Assembly (NCBI GenBank): GCA_003280105.1
Contig: QCFX01000011.1
Location: forward strand, 1 to 53,009
DNA from: Prochlorococcus sp. AG-363-N20
GTDB taxonomy: Bacteria; Cyanobacteriota; Cyanobacteriia; PCC-6307; Cyanobiaceae
DNA length: 53,009 nucleotides
Direction: 5' to 3'
Under the pieces are notes generated by a model that was not told the origin of the DNA, searched no databases, and worked only from the letters and a program-made list of their open reading frames with translations. A program made the translations under genes and the position numbers. This document shows positions 50,667 to 53,009 of this stretch, piece after piece; within the stretch, counting starts at the first letter, position 1; every line of letters starts with the position of its first letter.

Positions 50667-51374
50667 TTATTGATTTTTCAACTTAGAAGCTTTTAAGCGC
50701 AAGTCTTCTAAAAAAGCTTGTGCTCCATTAATAGGTGAACCACCTAAAGAAATATAAGTAGCATATAAATCAAGCAATTCTCCATCAAATTGTTCTGCGC
50801 TGTAATCCCTTAGGCCTGTCATAACTTCAGCAAAACGCTCCCTTCTCTGTAATTTAGTGATGGGATATGCAGCCATTACATGATCACGACATTGTCGCCA
50901 AGTTTTTCCCTGACAAAGCAATTCTGACAAAGCAGCACTAAGAAAAGCAGACTCATCTTCTTCAATAAACCAATCAAAACAAGTGGGCAAAGGCGCTAGT
51001 CCAACAAAAATTTCAAAAAGCTGTCCTGCACCAAGTGGTTCGCCATTGTCTCCTGTTAAAGGAATCGCAGATTCCAAAAGTATCTTTAACAACTCAGGAT
51101 GGGCTTCTTCTAACTGATCCTTGATAGGTTCTATCCCTGTATGGAGGATTGCATTGGCTTGAGCAAGAGCAAGAAAGACTTCCGGACCAGGTGAAGAAAG
51201 CTTGCCATTTCGAAGATTAGATATTTGAGAGCTATGGACCCTTCCTAAATCAAGACTTTCCGCAAGAACAGGAAGCACCTTGTGAGACCAACCATTGCGC
51301 TCATGCCATACATGAATTAAATGAGCCATTGCCCGGCGCCCATCTAACAACCTTTCGTGAAAACCAATAGTCAC
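50667..51374 (-). CDS. HTH-like protein between two desaturase genes
   Basis: Protein of 235 residues that I do not recognise by name. The N-terminal third (about 28-78) looks like a helix-turn-helix domain: WSHKVLPVLAESLDLGRVHS, SQISNLRNGKLSSPGPEVFL and ALAQANAIL, where SSQISNLRNG would be the recognition helix. The rest is helical (WFIEEDESAFLSAALSELLC, TWRQCRDHVMAAYPITKLQR) without a known ligand domain. It meets the first desaturase tail to tail with two bases between stops. It is head to head with the second across 28 to 80 bases, depending on the desaturase start. Control of one or both desaturases is a reasonable guess, not shown. Confidence 0.72.
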   Translation of the reverse strand: MTIGFHERLLDGRRAMAHLIHVWHERNGWSHKVLPVLAESLDLGRVHSSQISNLRNGKLSSPGPEVFLALAQANAILHTGIEPIKDQLEEAHPELLKILLESAIPLTGDNGEPLGAGQLFEIFVGLAPLPTCFDWFIEEDESAFLSAALSELLCQGKTWRQCRDHVMAAYPITKLQRRERFAEVMTGLRDYSAEQFDGELLDLYATYISLGGSPINGAQAFLEDLRLKASKLKNQ

Positions 51375-51453
51375 AAGATCAGAGTCAGTATTACCAGAAA
51401 AATTGATATGGATTCTTATCAGTTATCCTATGCGGCAATGCTTCAGATCACTT

Positions 51454-52386
51454 ATGAATTCCAATGTGGTCACTGCCGCCGCTCCTTTAATGAGGCCAAT
51501 AGCCTCTCATAAAGCAATAGAAGTTGCAGAAAGACTTCAATTGCCACCACAAACAAAATCTAAACACCCTAAGAAAGAACAGAAGCGGTGGGGCACCATC
51601 GGATTCATGATTGTTATTCATGGTTTAACAATTTTTGCTTTACGCCCAAGCTTCTTGAGTTGGGAAGGTTTAACAACCTTATTAATCCTTTATTGGGTCA
51701 CAGCATGCCTTGGAGTAACTCTTGCGTACCATCGACTTTTATCTCACCGTTCCTTTCAAGTTCCGCATTGGTTAGAACGTTTTCTTGCAACTTGTGGAGC
51801 CCTCAGCTGTCAGCATGGCCCAATTGACTGGGTCGGCCTTCATAGACATCATCACACCTTCTCAGACACGGAACCTGATCATCACTACAGAAAAAAAGGC
51901 TTCTGGTGGAGTCACATGGGCTGGATGTTTGAACCAATTCCAGCAATGAATGCAGTCCATCGTCTAAGTGGTGACTTAATTAAAGATCCTTATTACCGCT
52001 GGCTAAATAAAAACTTTCTTCTGTTACAGATCCCATTGGGAGCTTTGCTTTTCTGGATTGGCAGTTCAAGTGAAGCCGGAGGCTGGTCTCTAGTGCTATG
52101 GGGGATCCCTTTGCGATTAGTTTTGGTTTATCACGTAACTTGGCTGGTGAATTCAGCAACACATTGCTGGGGAGCTATTGCTTTTGATAGTGGAGACAAT
52201 TCTAGAAATAACCCTTGGGTTGCTGCACTGACTTTTGGAGAAGGGTGGCACAACAATCATCATGCTTTCCCAAATTCTGCTCGGCAAGGTCTAGAGCCAT
52301 GGCAAATAGATCTAACCTGGCAACACATTCGCCTATTAAGTGCTCTTGGCTTGGCGAAGAAAATAAGACTGCCCGCCGCGTATTAG
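51454..52386 (+). CDS. Acyl-lipid desaturase, delta-9 (DesC) type, second copy
   Basis: Second di-iron desaturase, 310 residues from the ATG at 51454. The open frame begins at a TTG at 51403, and another ATG is at 51430; I prefer 51454 because the extra residues look unlike the family, but this is uncertain. The histidine boxes are HRLLSH, HRHHH and HNNHH, followed by the same ARQGLEPWQIDLTWQHIRLL tail as its neighbour. The sequence is similar but clearly diverged, so the two may act on different lipids or at different temperatures. rplI follows 49 bases later. Confidence 0.9.
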   Translation: MNSNVVTAAAPLMRPIASHKAIEVAERLQLPPQTKSKHPKKEQKRWGTIGFMIVIHGLTIFALRPSFLSWEGLTTLLILYWVTACLGVTLAYHRLLSHRSFQVPHWLERFLATCGALSCQHGPIDWVGLHRHHHTFSDTEPDHHYRKKGFWWSHMGWMFEPIPAMNAVHRLSGDLIKDPYYRWLNKNFLLLQIPLGALLFWIGSSSEAGGWSLVLWGIPLRLVLVYHVTWLVNSATHCWGAIAFDSGDNSRNNPWVAALTFGEGWHNNHHAFPNSARQGLEPWQIDLTWQHIRLLSALGLAKKIRLPAAY

Positions 52387-52435
52387 GGTTATCAAGAAAT
52401 AATTGATTTATCATTTCTCTCACTTCTGAATTGTC

Positions 52436-52894
52436 ATGGCAAAACGCGTACAAGTTGTCCTAAATGAAGACATCGTTAGCCTCGGCAAAGACGGAGCCCT
52501 CGTAGAAGTTGCTCCAGGATATGCACGTAATTTTCTTCTGCCATATGGAAAAGCGTTACCAGTAACGCCTGCGGTATTAAAACAAGTGAAGCACCGGCGC
52601 GCTAAGCAAGCTGAGCATGAAGCTGCAAAAAAACAGGAAGCAATAGATTTTCAAACAGCTCTAGTAACTATTGGCCGTTTTACCGTGAAGAAACAAGTAG
52701 GAGAAGACGGTGTCTTGTTTGGCACCGTGACTAATGGAGATGTTGCAGAAGCAATTCAAGAAGCTACGCAAAAAGAGTTAGATCGAAGAGATATCACAGT
52801 TCCAGAAGTTCATGGAGTTGGAAAATACAAAGTCCAAGTAAAGCTACATAGTGAAATAACGGCTGAAATCAACCTAGAAGTTGTGAGTTATTGA
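52436..52894 (+). CDS. rplI: 50S ribosomal protein L9
   Basis: Large-subunit protein with two globular domains on a long helix. It has 152 residues, the usual length. The N-terminal domain has [20 protein letters not shown] and [20 protein letters not shown], the family signature; the linking helix is [20 protein letters not shown], and the C-terminal domain ends [20 protein letters not shown]. dnaB starts 58 bases downstream, a common bacterial order. Confidence 0.98.
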   Translation: MAKRVQVVLNEDIVSLGKDGALVEVAPGYARNFLLPYGKALPVTPAVLKQVKHRRAKQAEHEAAKKQEAIDFQTALVTIGRFTVKKQVGEDGVLFGTVTNGDVAEAIQEATQKELDRRDITVPEVHGVGKYKVQVKLHSEITAEINLEVVSY

Positions 52895-52952
52895 TCACTT
52901 CCTTTATTGACCTTCACGCCAAAACAGGTCTGACTTTTTTTGATTCTTCTAT

Positions 52953-53009
52953 ATGGTTAGCGTCCCCCTACCCAATAATGGAGAAACTTCTAAGCAAGTG
53001 ACTCAGAAG
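52953..53009 (+). CDS. dnaB: Replicative DNA helicase DnaB, 5' end only
   Basis: The window ends 19 codons into a frame that starts with ATG at 52953 and reads MVSVPLPNNGETSKQVTQK. The start of Prochlorococcus DnaB, as I recall it, begins in the same way, and rplI-dnaB is the usual order. No helicase motif is in the window, so the name rests on the N-terminal match and the neighbour. Confidence 0.7.
   Translation, partial: MVSVPLPNNGETSKQVTQK

Overview
The window reads as a compact, AT-rich stretch of a marine picocyanobacterial chromosome, most like Prochlorococcus (probably a low-light type; this assignment is recalled, not computed). The cyanobacterial signs are photosystem II small proteins (PsbZ, Psb34), sulfolipid synthesis genes (sqdB, sqdX), a SomA/OprB-type porin with an SLH domain, the ycf23/DUF561 protein, a SecA with a cyanobacterial-type insertion and no zinc tail, two acyl-lipid desaturases, and an RNase J with an arginine-rich tail. 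Genes are packed tightly. Several tail-to-tail pairs share stop codons, and only one gap (40396-41029) exceeds 300 bases. I see no prophage, insertion sequence or CRISPR array.

Layout. 82-5090: a magnesium transporter and a glutathione peroxidase diverge, then a minus-strand cluster gyrB > SH3-like protein > crcB > crcB with overlapping reading frames. 5265-8809 (+): miaA, infC, a GntR-type regulator and cysE. 8812-11670 (-): secA. 11869-14132 (+): a GNAT acetyltransferase and the porin, closed by a strong terminator. 14218-15257 (-): tRNA-Gly(GCC), ribH and psbZ. 15405-21758: mutS, cobH (-), holA and lysC. 21755-24619 (-): uvrB and ycf23. 24702-29795: tilS (+), then rnj, dapA and asd (-). 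29935-36016 (+): tig, clpP, clpX, an LRAT/NlpC-like protein and dnaX. 36031-38928 (-): a family 2 glycosyltransferase and a SpoIID-like lipoprotein. 39040-40395 (+): rpmI, rplT and a TPR protein. 40396-41029: a gene-poor gap with two doubtful small ORFs. 41030-44518 (+): thiG, psb34, sqdB (interrupted) and sqdX. 44522-49626 (-): a small unknown protein, gcvP, gcvH and a methionine-gamma-lyase-like enzyme. 49753-52386: two desaturases (+) flanking a possible HTH protein (-). 52436-53009 (+): rplI and the start of dnaB.

How the genes work together. Most are housekeeping genes: translation (infC, rpmI, rplT, rplI, miaA, tilS, tRNA-Gly), replication and repair (gyrB, holA, dnaX, dnaB, mutS, uvrB), and protein folding and turnover (tig, clpP, clpX, secA). 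The aspartate/lysine route is represented by lysC, asd and dapA. Cofactors are represented by ribH, thiG and cobH. Glycine cleavage is represented by gcvP and gcvH, with gcvT not in the window. Membrane lipids are represented by sqdB, sqdX and the desaturases.

The most striking anomaly is sqdB. Its frame is otherwise intact, but it carries a TGA where a conserved aromatic residue, normally Trp in cyanobacteria, is expected. Other points of interest are possible RNA switches in the infC, porin and rpmI leaders, an A7 run in dnaX where slippage either way gives a gamma-like short product, an LRAT-like protein between clpX and dnaX, and a possible regulator between the two desaturases. I found no clearly new multi-gene system.
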